Part shown: positions 18,272 to 27,549 of the stretch, piece after piece
Numbering within the stretch: the stretch's first letter is position 1
Layout: every line of letters starts with the position of its first letter
Assembly: GCF_900168015.1 (NCBI RefSeq)
Contig: NZ_FUYR01000001.1
Coordinates: forward strand, 1,114,943 to 1,178,942
Reading direction: 5' to 3'
DNA from: Daejeonella lutea
Lineage (GTDB): Bacteria; Bacteroidota; Bacteroidia; Sphingobacteriales; Sphingobacteriaceae
Length of the DNA stretch: 64,000 nt
Program-made: the position numbers and the translations under genes
Notes under the pieces: model-generated
The model's input: the letters and a program-made list of their open reading frames with translations, nothing else
Database searches by the model: none
Told to the model about the DNA's origin: nothing

Positions 18272-19411
18272 TTAGTTCGTGATCTTATAAAGATGAACTC
18301 CATAACCATCAAAATCATCTGAAAATTTTCCATTTTTGATGCTTATCGTTCTATTCTCTCCAAGAACTTCGGCCTTTTTACCCTTTAAAACTGTAAAGGT
18401 TGACTTCGTGCCCTCCTTACGCATTGCGACAGCAAAAATATACTCTGCGTTTTTATCCCTTTTGGTCATTATGTCGACCGGCGTTGCTGCATTACTGCTC
18501 GCAGCGCTGGCAAATAAATAAGTAGTGGGACTGTTCAAAATGCCGGCCAGCGAGGTTATCTGAGTATTAATAACTTTGATCGCTGCAATCATATCCTTAT
18601 CGTGAAGCAGAGCAGCCTCATCCTGTGGTTCCTTAAATGAATGGCAAAAATACCCGATACCCTTAGCCCCATGTATCAGTGCCATCCATACTTCGGCTTT
18701 AACTTCGGCCGGGGGTGGCTTTCTCAGGCTTTTCGGATGAATTGCCGTTGTTTCAATCCAGCACCAGACAGGTTTCTTGCCCTCCGACCACATGTTCAGG
18801 TTGTCGATTCCTTTGGCAACATAGAAGAGATTGTCTTTGGTTTCAGCATCAGAATTATTTACAGGATAGATATCAAAAGACGCAATGTCACAGCCCTTTA
18901 AATAGCCATTGTTGGCGACCTTATACATGTCAGTATTCCCGGTACAGGTTCCGCGCCCATACCAATTTTGCCAGGCTACTCCCTGAGATAAATTCAGGTA
19001 AACTGGACGGGACGGGTCCTTTTTCTTTATCTCCTCATACCCATTTATAATAAGGGCCGGATCGATACATGGGTCATATTTTTTTGTGACCTTGTTCAAT
19101 TGGGCATTGTCGGGTTCATCATCATGCATCCATGCGTAGATGGAAGCCTCCTGAAGGTTTGCCATCCCAAAAGTATTAGGTCTGCAAATTACCTTCATAT
19201 TTGCAGTCTTCAATTCGCTAAGTTGTTTTTGATCCAAGGCTCTCCAAAGGCCTATATACATGTTTATACCATTTGATTTATAGGCTTGAGCATTAGACGT
19301 ACTCCGAAGCCATACAGCGATAGGAAAATAATTGGGATCATGTTTTGTTTGCCCGGTAGAGATTAGGGCTGTCATCATTATTATAAATGCGAATAAACTA
19401 ATTCTTTTCAT
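18272..19411 (-). CDS. Secreted TIM-barrel-like protein, putative glycoside hydrolase
   Basis: A 379-aa exported protein (signal peptide 1-20, ending STGQ). The pattern of alternating strands and helices, with acidic residues at strand ends (YAWMHDDEPDN and VWCWIETTAIH), suggests a GH-A-like TIM barrel with two catalytic Glu. YFPIAVWLRS near the start and GAKGIGYFCHSF further on also resemble glycan-active barrels. A beta domain follows from about residue 300. I cannot assign a GH family, and a catalytically dead binding protein is possible. It stands alone on the minus strand, 3 bp from the permease stop. Confidence 0.7.
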   Translation of the reverse strand: MKRISLFAFIIMMTALISTGQTKHDPNYFPIAVWLRSTSNAQAYKSNGINMYIGLWRALDQKQLSELKTANMKVICRPNTFGMANLQEASIYAWMHDDEPDNAQLNKVTKKYDPCIDPALIINGYEEIKKKDPSRPVYLNLSQGVAWQNWYGRGTCTGNTDMYKVANNGYLKGCDIASFDIYPVNNSDAETKDNLFYVAKGIDNLNMWSEGKKPVWCWIETTAIHPKSLRKPPPAEVKAEVWMALIHGAKGIGYFCHSFKEPQDEAALLHDKDMIAAIKVINTQITSLAGILNSPTTYLFASAASSNAATPVDIMTKRDKNAEYIFAVAMRKEGTKSTFTVLKGKKAEVLGENRTISIKNGKFSDDFDGYGVHLYKITN

Positions 19412-19499
19412 ACGGTATTTTGAATTTCAGTATTCAACTAAAGTTAAAAAACTTATATCAATGTGACTTGTTTACCAGAAATCAAACACATATTCCAAG

Positions 19500-19880
19500 A
19501 TGAAAAAATACTTAATTATCTTCATGAGCTTTATCATCCTTGGCTCATGCACTCAAAAGCAACAGGAATTCTCAAGTGTAAAAAAAGGAATGACAAAGGA
19601 AGAAGTAGTTAAGCTCGTAGGAGAGCCTACCACAAAGCGCGACATTCTTGTAGCAGAAGTATGGAAATATGACCTGGCTGACCGAAGTGTAGTATTTAGA
19701 AATGGCAACGTTTACGACATTATTACAAGTACGGAAGCACGGGTAGATTCCATCGAAGCATCTCTTAAAAACGCTGGAAAAGGACTTAAGGAAAAGCTTG
19801 AGAAAACAGGCGATACAATCGACAGCGCCAGCCAAAGATTAAAAGATAAGATTGATGGCGATTCTGTAAAGAAAAAATGA
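19500..19880 (+). CDS. Small lipoprotein with BamE/SmpA-like domain
   Basis: A 126-aa lipoprotein with lipobox ILGSC (Cys17). Residues 26-75 resemble the SmpA/OmlA (BamE) fold: SSVKKGMTKEEVVKLVGEPT, then VWKYDLADRSVVFRNGNV. From about residue 80 the tail is a charged amphipathic helix rich in Lys, Glu and Asp. BamE itself belongs to the outer-membrane barrel assembly complex, but Bacteroidota carry many unrelated small lipoproteins with this fold, so a Bam role is not claimed. The aldehyde dehydrogenase gene starts 14 bp downstream. Confidence 0.75.
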   Translation: MKKYLIIFMSFIILGSCTQKQQEFSSVKKGMTKEEVVKLVGEPTTKRDILVAEVWKYDLADRSVVFRNGNVYDIITSTEARVDSIEASLKNAGKGLKEKLEKTGDTIDSASQRLKDKIDGDSVKKK

Positions 19881-19894
19881 TTCCTTAGCGGGAA

Positions 19895-21265
19895 ATGAAA
19901 ATAAATTCAACAAATCCATTTGATGGAGCGGTAATCCAGTCTTACACCCCATATTCCGCTGCCCTTGTTGACGGAATTATTAGCGATATGCATACCGCAT
20001 GGGATGCGTGGAGGGAAGTATCGTTCGCTGAGAAGTCGACACTATTGCATAAAACGGCCCAAATTCTTCGAGCTCGAAAATCTGCGTTAGCTATGCTAAT
20101 GTCCATTGAAATGGGAAAACCATTAAAAAGCGGCATTACTGAAATTGAGAAATGTGCTGAATGTTGCGAATTTTATGCGATAAATGCTGAAGATCTATTA
20201 AAACAGGAACTTGTGAGCACAGACGCTAGAAAAAGCTACGTGACTTTCGAACCTATCGGTGTTGTGCTTGCTATTATGCCCTGGAATTTCCCTTTCTGGC
20301 AGGTAATCCGGTTTCTTGCCCCGACGCTAATGGCTGGAAATTGTGGTGTTCTAAAACATGCCTCAAATGTTTTTGGATGTGCTCTGGAAATTGAAAATAT
20401 TATCAAAGAGGCAGGATTTCCAGACAATGTATTCAGGACCCTTTTGATACCTGGCTCAGAAGTAGAGCGCGTAATCGAAAATGAATTTATAGCAGCAGTA
20501 ACCCTGACGGGGAGCACCGCAGCTGGTAAAAAAGTTGCCCAAAAAGCCGGATCATTGATAAAAAAGACTGTTCTTGAGCTTGGCGGAAGTGATGCTTATA
20601 TAGTTCTAGAAGACGCGGATTTAGAGCTTGCAGCTGAGACTTGCGTAAACAGTCGGATGATAAATAGCGGTCAGAGTTGCATCGCCGCAAAGCGTTTCAT
20701 TGTTGCGGAGCCAATTTTGGACCAATTCACAGACCTTTTTGTAAGAAAGATGGCTTCGAAAATAATGGGTGATCCGGCGGACGAAAAAACAGACATTGGT
20801 CCGCAGGCCCGAACCGACCTGCGCGATCAATTACATGAGCAGGTGAAAGCAAGCATTAGCAAAGGAGCTATTTGTTTGCTAGGCGGATTTATTCCAGAGG
20901 GAAACAATGCCTTTTACCCTCCTACTGTATTAACTAATGTCGCAAAGGGCATGCCCGCCTATGATGAAGAACTTTTTGGACCAGTAGCGGCAATTATTAG
21001 CGCTAAAAACGAAAATCAAGCGATCCAAATTGCAAATGATTCGATTTATGGACTTGGAGCGGCAATTTTTTCCAGGAATATTGAGCGTGCAGAAAAGATC
21101 GCGGCGACCCAGCTTCAGGCCGGATCATGCTTTGTGAATGCACTTGTAAAGTCTGATTCACGTCTACCTTTCGGTGGGATAAAACAGTCGGGATACGGAC
21201 GAGAACTTTCAAATTATGGAATTAAGGAGTTTGTAAATATTAAGACGGTTTATATCGGAGGCTAG
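19895..21265 (+). CDS. gabD: NAD(P)-dependent succinate-semialdehyde dehydrogenase
   Basis: A 456-aa aldehyde dehydrogenase superfamily member, closest in character to short succinate-semialdehyde dehydrogenases that begin with SxNPFDG-type sequence. Catalytic Cys is in NSGQSCIAAKRF and the general-base Glu in VLELGGSDAYI. The cofactor region includes IMPWNFPFWQV and TLTGSTAAGKKVA. It oxidises succinate semialdehyde to succinate in the GABA shunt, although related aldehydes are possible. The length is normal for the short bacterial form. Spacing of 14 bp to the upstream BamE-like gene suggests cotranscription. Confidence 0.88.
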   Translation: MKINSTNPFDGAVIQSYTPYSAALVDGIISDMHTAWDAWREVSFAEKSTLLHKTAQILRARKSALAMLMSIEMGKPLKSGITEIEKCAECCEFYAINAEDLLKQELVSTDARKSYVTFEPIGVVLAIMPWNFPFWQVIRFLAPTLMAGNCGVLKHASNVFGCALEIENIIKEAGFPDNVFRTLLIPGSEVERVIENEFIAAVTLTGSTAAGKKVAQKAGSLIKKTVLELGGSDAYIVLEDADLELAAETCVNSRMINSGQSCIAAKRFIVAEPILDQFTDLFVRKMASKIMGDPADEKTDIGPQARTDLRDQLHEQVKASISKGAICLLGGFIPEGNNAFYPPTVLTNVAKGMPAYDEELFGPVAAIISAKNENQAIQIANDSIYGLGAAIFSRNIERAEKIAATQLQAGSCFVNALVKSDSRLPFGGIKQSGYGRELSNYGIKEFVNIKTVYIGG

Positions 21266-21345
21266 AACGGGTCCTTAAGCCCTGACCCCCATCCAAAAAA
21301 GACCCCTCGCTGACACTCACCCTACCAAATTACGGTGCAAACCGC

Positions 21346-21354
21346 TATCTTTGC
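21346..21354 (+). promoter_or_regulatory. Bacteroidota -7 box before mnmA
   Basis: TATCTTTGC fits the Bacteroidota TAnnTTTG -7 element and ends 16 bp before the mnmA ATG at 21371, which would give a very short leader. No convincing -33 TTTG is present. The box lies downstream of the in-frame GTG at 21335, so it supports the ATG start. Confidence 0.5.
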
Positions 21355-21370
21355 AGCGAATTGGGAATCA

Positions 21371-22459
21371 ATGAGTAAAAGAGGTAGAGTTCTGGTAGCC
21401 ATGAGCGGCGGTGTTGATAGTTCTGTAGCAGCAGTAATGCTGCATGAGCAGGGTTATGAAGTGATTGGCCTGACGATGAAAACCTGGGATTATGCTTCTT
21501 CAGGAGGTTCGTCTAAGGAAACCGGATGCTGTAGTCTTGACAGTATAAACGATGCCCGCGCACTGGCAGTTGGGTATGGATTCCCCCATTATATACTTGA
21601 TATTCGCGACGAGTTTGGCGACTTTGTAATCGACAATTTTGTTGATGAATACCTGGCAGGCAGGACCCCGAATCCTTGTGTTCTATGTAATACTCACATT
21701 AAATGGGAAGCACTGTTAAAACGTGCCGACAAACTTGATTGTGAATTTATAGCCACCGGACATTATGCGAACATCCGTCAGCAGGATAGCGGCAGATATG
21801 TAATTTCGAAAGGCAAGGATGAACATAAGGATCAATCTTATGTGCTATGGGGAGTTTCGCAGGAGAACCTTGCCCGTACACAGTTCCCATTAGGCAGCTT
21901 CGCAAAAGCTGAGATAAGGCAGATGGCAAAAGATATGGGGCAACTGGAGCTTGCGAACAAATCTGAGAGCTACGAGATCTGTTTTGTGCCTGATAACGAT
22001 TACCGCGCCTTTTTAAGAAATAAAGTTTCAGACCTTGATGACCGGATTGGTCCGGGAAATTTCATGCTGAGCGATGGTACAATTGCAGGAAAGCACCAGG
22101 GATACCCCTACTATACCATCGGGCAACGTAAAGGTCTGGGGGTGGCATTTGGGCATCCGATGTTCGTAACCCGAATACTGCCGGAAACTAATACGGTAAT
22201 GCTTGGAACGGTTGACGAATTAGAGCGTTCGGAAGCTCTCGTACGGAATATCAATCTGGTTAAATATGAGAGCATCAATGAACCTCTTGAGGCAATAACC
22301 AAAATTAGATATAAGGATTCAGGTGCGATGAGCACGCTGACCCAACTAGGCGATACGATTAAAGTTGACTTTCATCATTCTGTCTCAGGAATTGCTCCGG
22401 GACAGTCCGCTGTTTTCTATGAGGGAAATGATCTTCTTGGCGGGGGGTTTCTGGTATAA
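21371..22459 (+). CDS. mnmA: tRNA 2-thiouridine(34) synthase MnmA
   Basis: A 362-aa ATP-pyrophosphatase that thiolates U34 of tRNA-Lys, Glu and Gln. The PP-loop SGGVDSS is at residues 12-18. The two catalytic cysteines are in NPCVLCN and ESYEICFVPDND, and the tRNA-contact segment around GQRKGLGVAFGHP is conserved. The ATG at 21371 is preferred to an in-frame GTG 12 codons earlier, because the protein family starts just before the PP-loop and a -7 box lies between. Monocistronic, followed by a short heptad array and then topA. Confidence 0.95.
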   Translation: MSKRGRVLVAMSGGVDSSVAAVMLHEQGYEVIGLTMKTWDYASSGGSSKETGCCSLDSINDARALAVGYGFPHYILDIRDEFGDFVIDNFVDEYLAGRTPNPCVLCNTHIKWEALLKRADKLDCEFIATGHYANIRQQDSGRYVISKGKDEHKDQSYVLWGVSQENLARTQFPLGSFAKAEIRQMAKDMGQLELANKSESYEICFVPDNDYRAFLRNKVSDLDDRIGPGNFMLSDGTIAGKHQGYPYYTIGQRKGLGVAFGHPMFVTRILPETNTVMLGTVDELERSEALVRNINLVKYESINEPLEAITKIRYKDSGAMSTLTQLGDTIKVDFHHSVSGIAPGQSAVFYEGNDLLGGGFLV

Positions 22460-22465
22460 GTACGT

Positions 22466-22486
22466 GTAATCGGTAATCAGTAATCA
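22466..22486. repeat. Heptad array at 3' end of mnmA
   Basis: Three direct 7-bp units, GTAATCG (22466) and GTAATCA (22473, 22480), begin 6 bp after the mnmA stop. One of a set of 7-bp-period arrays at gene ends in this window. Confidence 0.6.
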
Positions 22487-22626
22487 GTGGCGTGACACGG
22501 CAAGTGATGATTATTCTCTGGCCAATGCCAGTGGATCCCGTGCTGTTAGCCTTTAATTATTGTCTGATTGAAGTCTACCGAATACTAGTTTTCTGCCCCA
22601 ATATTAAGGTTCATAGTACCCTTCCA

Positions 22627-22659
22627 TTTGTCTTTCCCTTTAATATTACCTTTATTTGC
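22627..22659 (+). promoter_or_regulatory. Candidate topA promoter
   Basis: TTTG at 22627-22630 and TTTATTTGC at 22651-22659 are separated by 20 bp, matching the Bacteroidota -33/-7 layout with one mismatch in the -7 box. The topA ATG follows 18 bp later. Confidence 0.5.
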
Positions 22660-22677
22660 AAAATATCATTGTACTGA

Positions 22678-25257
22678 ATGGCTAAAAATCTACTTATTGT
22701 TGAATCACCGGCGAAGGCTAAAACTATAGAAGGTTATCTAGGTAAAGACTTCCTTGTTAAATCAAGCTATGGACATATCCGTGACCTGATCAAAACAGAT
22801 GATGCAATCGACGTCAGCAATAATTTTGAACAACGCTACGAAGTTCCGGCTGATAAAAGAGCTGTGGTAAACGAGTTGAAAAAGCTCTCAAAAGATGCTG
22901 AAATGGTTTGGCTTGCCTCGGATGAGGACCGGGAGGGGGAGGCAATATCATGGCATCTTTTCGAAACGCTTGGTCTAAAGGAAGACAAGACGAGGAGGAT
23001 AGTATTTCATGAAATTACAAAAACGGCAATTCTTAAAGCGATTGAGAATCCACGGAAAATAGACTATAATCTTGTATACGCGCAACAAGCACGAAGAGTG
23101 CTTGACAGGCTGGTTGGTTTCGAACTTTCGCCCGTATTATGGAAAAAAGTTAAACCTTCCCTTTCTGCTGGCCGGGTTCAATCAGTAGCAGTACGGCTTA
23201 TAGTTGACAGAGAGCGTGAAGTGAATAAATTTACACCAACGGCTGCTTTTCGCGTCGTTGCTATTTTTTTCACCGACAATCAAAGGGAAATTTTTAGGGC
23301 CGAGCTACCAGAACGTTTTGAGCACGCTCCACAGGCAGAAAGCTTTTTAAAGGATTGTGTCAATGCAATTTTCACAGTCAACAGCCTGGAAACACGGCCT
23401 ACAAAACGCAGCCCCGCAGCGCCTTTCACTACATCTACTTTGCAGCAGGAAGCCAGCAGAAAGCTGGGATTTTCAGTTGCCAGAACGATGTCTGTTGCAC
23501 AAAAGCTTTATGAGCATGGAAAGATCACTTACATGCGTACTGATTCTGTTAATCTCTCCGACACTGCTTTAAATGCAGCTGCGGCAGAAATAAAATCAGC
23601 ATTCGGCGAAAAATACCATCAATTAAGAAAGTATAAAACAAAATCTGCTGGCGCCCAGGAAGCTCACGAAGCAATCCGACCTACTTATTTTGAACAGCAT
23701 ACTATCAGTGGCGATCCATCAGAACAACGACTTTATGATCTGATCTGGAAACGGTCAATTGCTTCGCAGATGGCTGAAGCTGCATTTGAAAAGACGACAG
23801 CAAAAATTGACATTTCTACCAGAAGCGAAGTATTTGTGGCGAATGGAGAGGTAATGAAATTTGATGGTTTCCTTAAAGTCTACATTGAGTCGACCGATGA
23901 AGAAGAACAAGAAATAAACCTTGATGAGGACAACGAAAACTCAATTTTGCCCCCTTTGACTAAAGGCCAGAAATTGAATCTTCGCGAAATGAATGCCACT
24001 GAGCGCTATTCACGGCCACCCGCTAGATACACTGAGGCAAGTCTGGTTAAAAAACTGGAAGAACTTGGTATTGGCAGGCCGTCTACCTACGCACCAACTA
24101 TTTCTACAATTCAAAATCGGGGATATGTAGTAAAAGAGGAACGCGAAGGCAAGAAAAGAGATTTCAGAGTAATAAAACTTAAGGATGGAAATATTATATC
24201 TGATATAAAAACTGAAAATACGGGCGCAGAGAAAAACAAGCTCTTTCCTACCGATATCGGCGCAGTTGTTAACGATTTTCTTGTTGAACATTTCAAGGGC
24301 ATTGTAGACTTTAATTTCACGGCCTCGGTAGAAAAAGAATTTGATGAAATAGCCCAGGGGATGAAAAACTGGACTGAAATGCTCAGATCATTTTACAACC
24401 CGTTCCATAACGAAGTAGAAACAACGTTGCAGAACGCGAACCGGGCAAGTGGTGAGCGTGAATTGGGTGTTGATCCGGAAACCGGGAAGAAAATATCCGT
24501 ACGTATCGGTCGCTTTGGGCCTTTTGTACAAATTGGTGAAGCAGCTGAAAATGAAGACAGTGAAAAACCTAGGTATGCAAGCCTGCGTGCAGGACAAATG
24601 ATTGAAACGATATCACTTGCGGAAGCCCTGGATCTCTTCAAGCTTCCGTTCCAGCTTGAAAATTACGAAGGCAAAGAGGTAAGTGTGGGTGTAGGAAGGT
24701 TCGGACCATACATAAAATGGGGCGAAAGCTTTATCTCCTTGCCAAAAGGTGAAGACCCATTGTCGGTAAATATTGAACGTGCGATTGAAATTATTAATGA
24801 AAAAAATATTGCTGATGCTCCTATTGCCCACTACCAGGGTTTAGGTGTGACAAAAGGAAAAGGCCGTTTCGGGCCGTTCATTAAATGGAATAATTTGTAC
24901 ATTAATGTTCCAGCACGTTACAACTTTGACCAGCTTGGTCAATCTGAAATCGAGGAACTAATAAGCAAGAAAATAGAAAAGGAATCCAATCGTTTTATCC
25001 AGCAATGGGATAGCGAAAAGATCGCTATAGAAAACGGCCGTTGGGGGCCCTTTATTCGATTTGGTAAGCAAATGCTGAAACTGGGCAAAAACCCGGCGAC
25101 AAACGATAAATTTACAGCAGACGAACTCTCCATCCTTCCTTTGGAATCTGTAAAGAAGTTGATTACCGAACAGGTCCCGGACGCATTTGCTCCGAAAGTT
25201 AAAAAAACCGTAAAAAAACCTGCCGGGAAGAAAGTTCCTGCAAAAGTGAAAAAATAA
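22678..25257 (+). CDS. topA: Type I DNA topoisomerase
   Basis: An 859-aa type IA topoisomerase that relaxes negative supercoils. The Toprim domain is at the N-terminus (NLLIVESPAKAKTIEGYLG, and SDEDREGEAISWHL with its DxDxE-like metal site). The catalytic Tyr285 is in KITYMRTDSVNL. Instead of zinc fingers, the C-terminus carries about four short Topo_C repeats recognisable by GRFGPF/GRWGPF cores (near residues 605, 675, 725 and 785) and a lysine-rich tail. This zinc-less arrangement is common in Bacteroidota. A small unknown gene starts 21 bp downstream. Confidence 0.96.
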   Translation: MAKNLLIVESPAKAKTIEGYLGKDFLVKSSYGHIRDLIKTDDAIDVSNNFEQRYEVPADKRAVVNELKKLSKDAEMVWLASDEDREGEAISWHLFETLGLKEDKTRRIVFHEITKTAILKAIENPRKIDYNLVYAQQARRVLDRLVGFELSPVLWKKVKPSLSAGRVQSVAVRLIVDREREVNKFTPTAAFRVVAIFFTDNQREIFRAELPERFEHAPQAESFLKDCVNAIFTVNSLETRPTKRSPAAPFTTSTLQQEASRKLGFSVARTMSVAQKLYEHGKITYMRTDSVNLSDTALNAAAAEIKSAFGEKYHQLRKYKTKSAGAQEAHEAIRPTYFEQHTISGDPSEQRLYDLIWKRSIASQMAEAAFEKTTAKIDISTRSEVFVANGEVMKFDGFLKVYIESTDEEEQEINLDEDNENSILPPLTKGQKLNLREMNATERYSRPPARYTEASLVKKLEELGIGRPSTYAPTISTIQNRGYVVKEEREGKKRDFRVIKLKDGNIISDIKTENTGAEKNKLFPTDIGAVVNDFLVEHFKGIVDFNFTASVEKEFDEIAQGMKNWTEMLRSFYNPFHNEVETTLQNANRASGERELGVDPETGKKISVRIGRFGPFVQIGEAAENEDSEKPRYASLRAGQMIETISLAEALDLFKLPFQLENYEGKEVSVGVGRFGPYIKWGESFISLPKGEDPLSVNIERAIEIINEKNIADAPIAHYQGLGVTKGKGRFGPFIKWNNLYINVPARYNFDQLGQSEIEELISKKIEKESNRFIQQWDSEKIAIENGRWGPFIRFGKQMLKLGKNPATNDKFTADELSILPLESVKKLITEQVPDAFAPKVKKTVKKPAGKKVPAKVKK

Positions 25258-25278
25258 CCATACCGGGGACACTAACTG

Positions 25279-25683
25279 ATGAAGAAAGACCTGCCTGAAA
25301 ACATCGTCGAAAATGTATCTATCGCAGTTGTGATGGAAAGTGCAAGCCCCGAGTCCAAAAATTGGAACGTATATCTGATCAATTTAAAGGACGAAATTAT
25401 AGAGACTGTACTGGTTAGTTCGAAAGGCTATGGCGAAAAAAATGGCGAGGCAGTTAAGACTTCGATACTCCGCCATTCAATAGGAAATGTTGCCTCTCGT
25501 GATTATGCAATGATCGAAATGATTGATGAACAGGTATTCGGTTTAACTAATGAATATTGGCTCAGCTACTATATAAACGGGCAAATCTATGATAAAAAAT
25601 TCATTTTCGTTCCCGAGAGCATTGTAGAATCTAATTTGATCCGTGTACCCATCCTCAACAAACCAGGTGTCATGATTGGTTAA
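25279..25683 (+). CDS. Conserved-looking hypothetical protein
   Basis: A 134-aa cytoplasmic protein of unknown function with no signal peptide or membrane segment. It is rich in beta-strand-forming residues, with segments such as SIAVVMESASPE, NWNVYLINLKDE and SSKGYGEKNGE. The pattern suggests a compact beta-sandwich. It lies 21 bp after topA on the same strand, with no terminator between, so cotranscription is likely. Codon use resembles its neighbours. I recognise no domain. Confidence 0.75.
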   Translation: MKKDLPENIVENVSIAVVMESASPESKNWNVYLINLKDEIIETVLVSSKGYGEKNGEAVKTSILRHSIGNVASRDYAMIEMIDEQVFGLTNEYWLSYYINGQIYDKKFIFVPESIVESNLIRVPILNKPGVMIG

Positions 25684-25761
25684 TAAATTTAGTTCTGATC
25701 ACTCCAAATGATGCCCCGGTGGCACAATGATTGATATTCAAAGGTATACAACGATATACCA

Positions 25762-25947
25762 ATGGAAATTATATTAAAAGTAGCAAACACCGCGTACCCG
25801 GATGGCACGCTAGTGAAATATTTATTTGGGATGAAACAACCGGAAATTATATATTCTGGTATCCAGGTCAAAAAAGATATGTGGCTTAAAAAAGCTGGCA
25901 AAGAAATTATGAAACTTCGTAACAGAAGTTCTAAACTTGCGGGATAA
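25762..25947 (+). CDS. Possible small basic protein
   Basis: A 61-aa open frame with an ATG start, basic and moderately hydrophobic (EIILKVANTAYPDG near the start, MWLKKAGKEIMKLRNRS near the end). The composition is protein-like, but there is no recognised family and no clear ribosome site. A longer frame lies on the opposite strand over the same DNA. It may be a real small gene in the 437-bp gap between two neighbours, or chance. Confidence 0.35.
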   Translation: MEIILKVANTAYPDGTLVKYLFGMKQPEIIYSGIQVKKDMWLKKAGKEIMKLRNRSSKLAG

Positions 25948-26109
25948 CTTATTGTTCGTATTATTTCGCTCACACATTTTTGTAAAAGCAAAAAATACGA
26001 TAACTTAAATTTATTACGTCTTTTTGCCATTCAAATCTTAGGCACGCACATAGTACCGAAGGAATCAAACATTTATGATTCTTTCAGGAGGATAATTACA
26101 TCTGTGTCT

Positions 26110-26117
26110 TATCTTTG
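26110..26117 (+). promoter_or_regulatory. -7 box immediately before yceH
   Basis: TATCTTTG matches the TAnnTTTG -7 consensus and ends 4 bp before the ATG at 26121. If it is used, the transcript would be leaderless or nearly so. Confidence 0.45.
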
Positions 26118-26120
26118 ATA

Positions 26121-26765
26121 ATGGAACAGCATATCCCCCATCTTGAAGCTGCAGAGCAGCGAGTCCTGGGTTCACTTATGGAAAAAAGCAGGACTACGCC
26201 TGACTACTATCCAATGACGTTAAACAGTCTCGTTGCTGCATGCAATCAGAAAACATCGAGATCCCCGATAGTTCAATACGACGAGGACCTAATCGTTTAT
26301 ACACTTGACTCATTAAAGAAAAAAGGACTAATATCTACAGCGACCGGTGGCTCGAGTCGTGTTATCAAATACAAGCATAATTTCGCGATATTATATCCGC
26401 TGGTCCCGTCTGACCTTGCTATAATTTGTCTCCTGCTTTTGAGAGGCCCGCAAACACCAGGTGAGCTTAACACAAACTCCGGTCGTCTATATGAGTTTGA
26501 AACTCTTGACGAAGTGAACGAGGTCCTTCAAAAGCTCTCCGGTTCAGAAATGCCATTTGTAAAGCCAATGGAAAGAAGAGCCGGTCAAAAAGAAGTCAGG
26601 TATGTTCACCTTTTAGGTGACGTGCCAGATGAAACTTCGGAAAATTATGCTGATAAATCGGCAACTCCGGATTCTACTTTGCTAGAGGAGCGGGTTGCAA
26701 AACTTGAAATTCAATTAGGTGAATTGAGGAGCGAGTTCGATAAACTAATGAAAGCACTGACTTAA
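26121..26765 (+). CDS. YceH family protein (DUF480)
   Basis: A 214-aa YceH/DUF480 protein built of two winged-helix-like domains. Characteristic blocks: LEAAEQRVLGSLMEKSRTTP, YPMTLNSLVAACNQKTSR and LLLRGPQTPGELNTNSGRLY. A C-terminal coiled-coil-like helix (EERVAKLEIQLGELRSEFD) follows. The family is widespread in proteobacteria and Bacteroidota and its function is not established. The ATG at 26121 is chosen over a TTG two codons upstream. Monocistronic. Confidence 0.9.
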   Translation: MEQHIPHLEAAEQRVLGSLMEKSRTTPDYYPMTLNSLVAACNQKTSRSPIVQYDEDLIVYTLDSLKKKGLISTATGGSSRVIKYKHNFAILYPLVPSDLAIICLLLLRGPQTPGELNTNSGRLYEFETLDEVNEVLQKLSGSEMPFVKPMERRAGQKEVRYVHLLGDVPDETSENYADKSATPDSTLLEERVAKLEIQLGELRSEFDKLMKALT

Positions 26766-26835
26766 ACAGCCGTTTCCTAGAAAATTTAATACACACATCT
26801 GATTAGTCCCCATTTCCTTCATATTTTACAGCGTT

Positions 26836-27549
26836 ATGCTGGAGAATATCGATTTACGTCTTCTTATGGTTCTTGATATTGAAACCGTACCTCAGTATTC
26901 GTCCTTTGAAGAAGTTCCCGGGCAATATCAAACTCTATGGGAGCATAAAACACGATTTCATCGGAAGGAAGGGGAAACTCCGGCTGAATTTTATACCCGT
27001 GGTGGCATTTGGGCGGAATTCGGGAAAATAGTCTGTATTTCCGCCGGAATATTTTCAATTTACAAGGATCAGGTCTCGCTGAGGGTGAAATCATTTTATG
27101 GCGATAATGAGCGCCTTATTCTGGAGTCATTGGCTACAACCTTACAAAGGTTGTCTGACAATGTGATCCTTTGCGCTCATAATGGCAAGGAATTTGACTT
27201 TCCGTATTTGTGTCGGAGAATGCTCATTAACGCAATTCAACTTCCACCCCAACTGAATACGCACGGGAAAAAACCCTGGGAGGTAAATCATCTGGATACA
27301 ATGGACATTTGGAAGTTTGGCGATTACAAAAACTACACCTCGTTAAACTTACTAGCTGAGATATTCAATATCCACTCTCCAAAAGATGATATTGACGGAA
27401 GTGAAGTACATCACGTGTACTGGAAGGAAAGAAATCTGGAACGGATCCGGGCTTATTGTGAAAAGGATGTTATCACCACCGCTCAATTGATACTGAGATT
27501 TAAGTTACTCCCTCTCCTTACGCCTCAATTCATCACAATCGTTGATTAA
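26836..27549 (+). CDS. 3'-5' exonuclease (PolB-like DEDD exonuclease)
   Basis: A 237-aa protein resembling the stand-alone predicted 3'-5' exonuclease family related to the proofreading domain of family B DNA polymerases. Exo I is LMVLDIETVP (Asp and Glu metal ligands), Exo II is ILCAHNGKEFDFPYL, and Exo III is near RIRAYCEKDVITTAQL (Tyr and Asp). DNA repair or RNA trimming are both possible. The pathway is unknown. The gene sits alone, with no -7 box seen upstream. Confidence 0.85.
   Translation: MLENIDLRLLMVLDIETVPQYSSFEEVPGQYQTLWEHKTRFHRKEGETPAEFYTRGGIWAEFGKIVCISAGIFSIYKDQVSLRVKSFYGDNERLILESLATTLQRLSDNVILCAHNGKEFDFPYLCRRMLINAIQLPPQLNTHGKKPWEVNHLDTMDIWKFGDYKNYTSLNLLAEIFNIHSPKDDIDGSEVHHVYWKERNLERIRAYCEKDVITTAQLILRFKLLPLLTPQFITIVD

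Noticed and set aside
22492-22677. 61-aa open frame directly upstream of topA
   Set aside because: It covers the topA promoter and a heptad array and has no protein-like composition or ribosome site.
25689-26030. 113-aa minus-strand frame opposite the small basic ORF
   Set aside because: Ile/Ser-rich shadow of AT-rich DNA. It starts near the yceH promoter and has no recognised domain.
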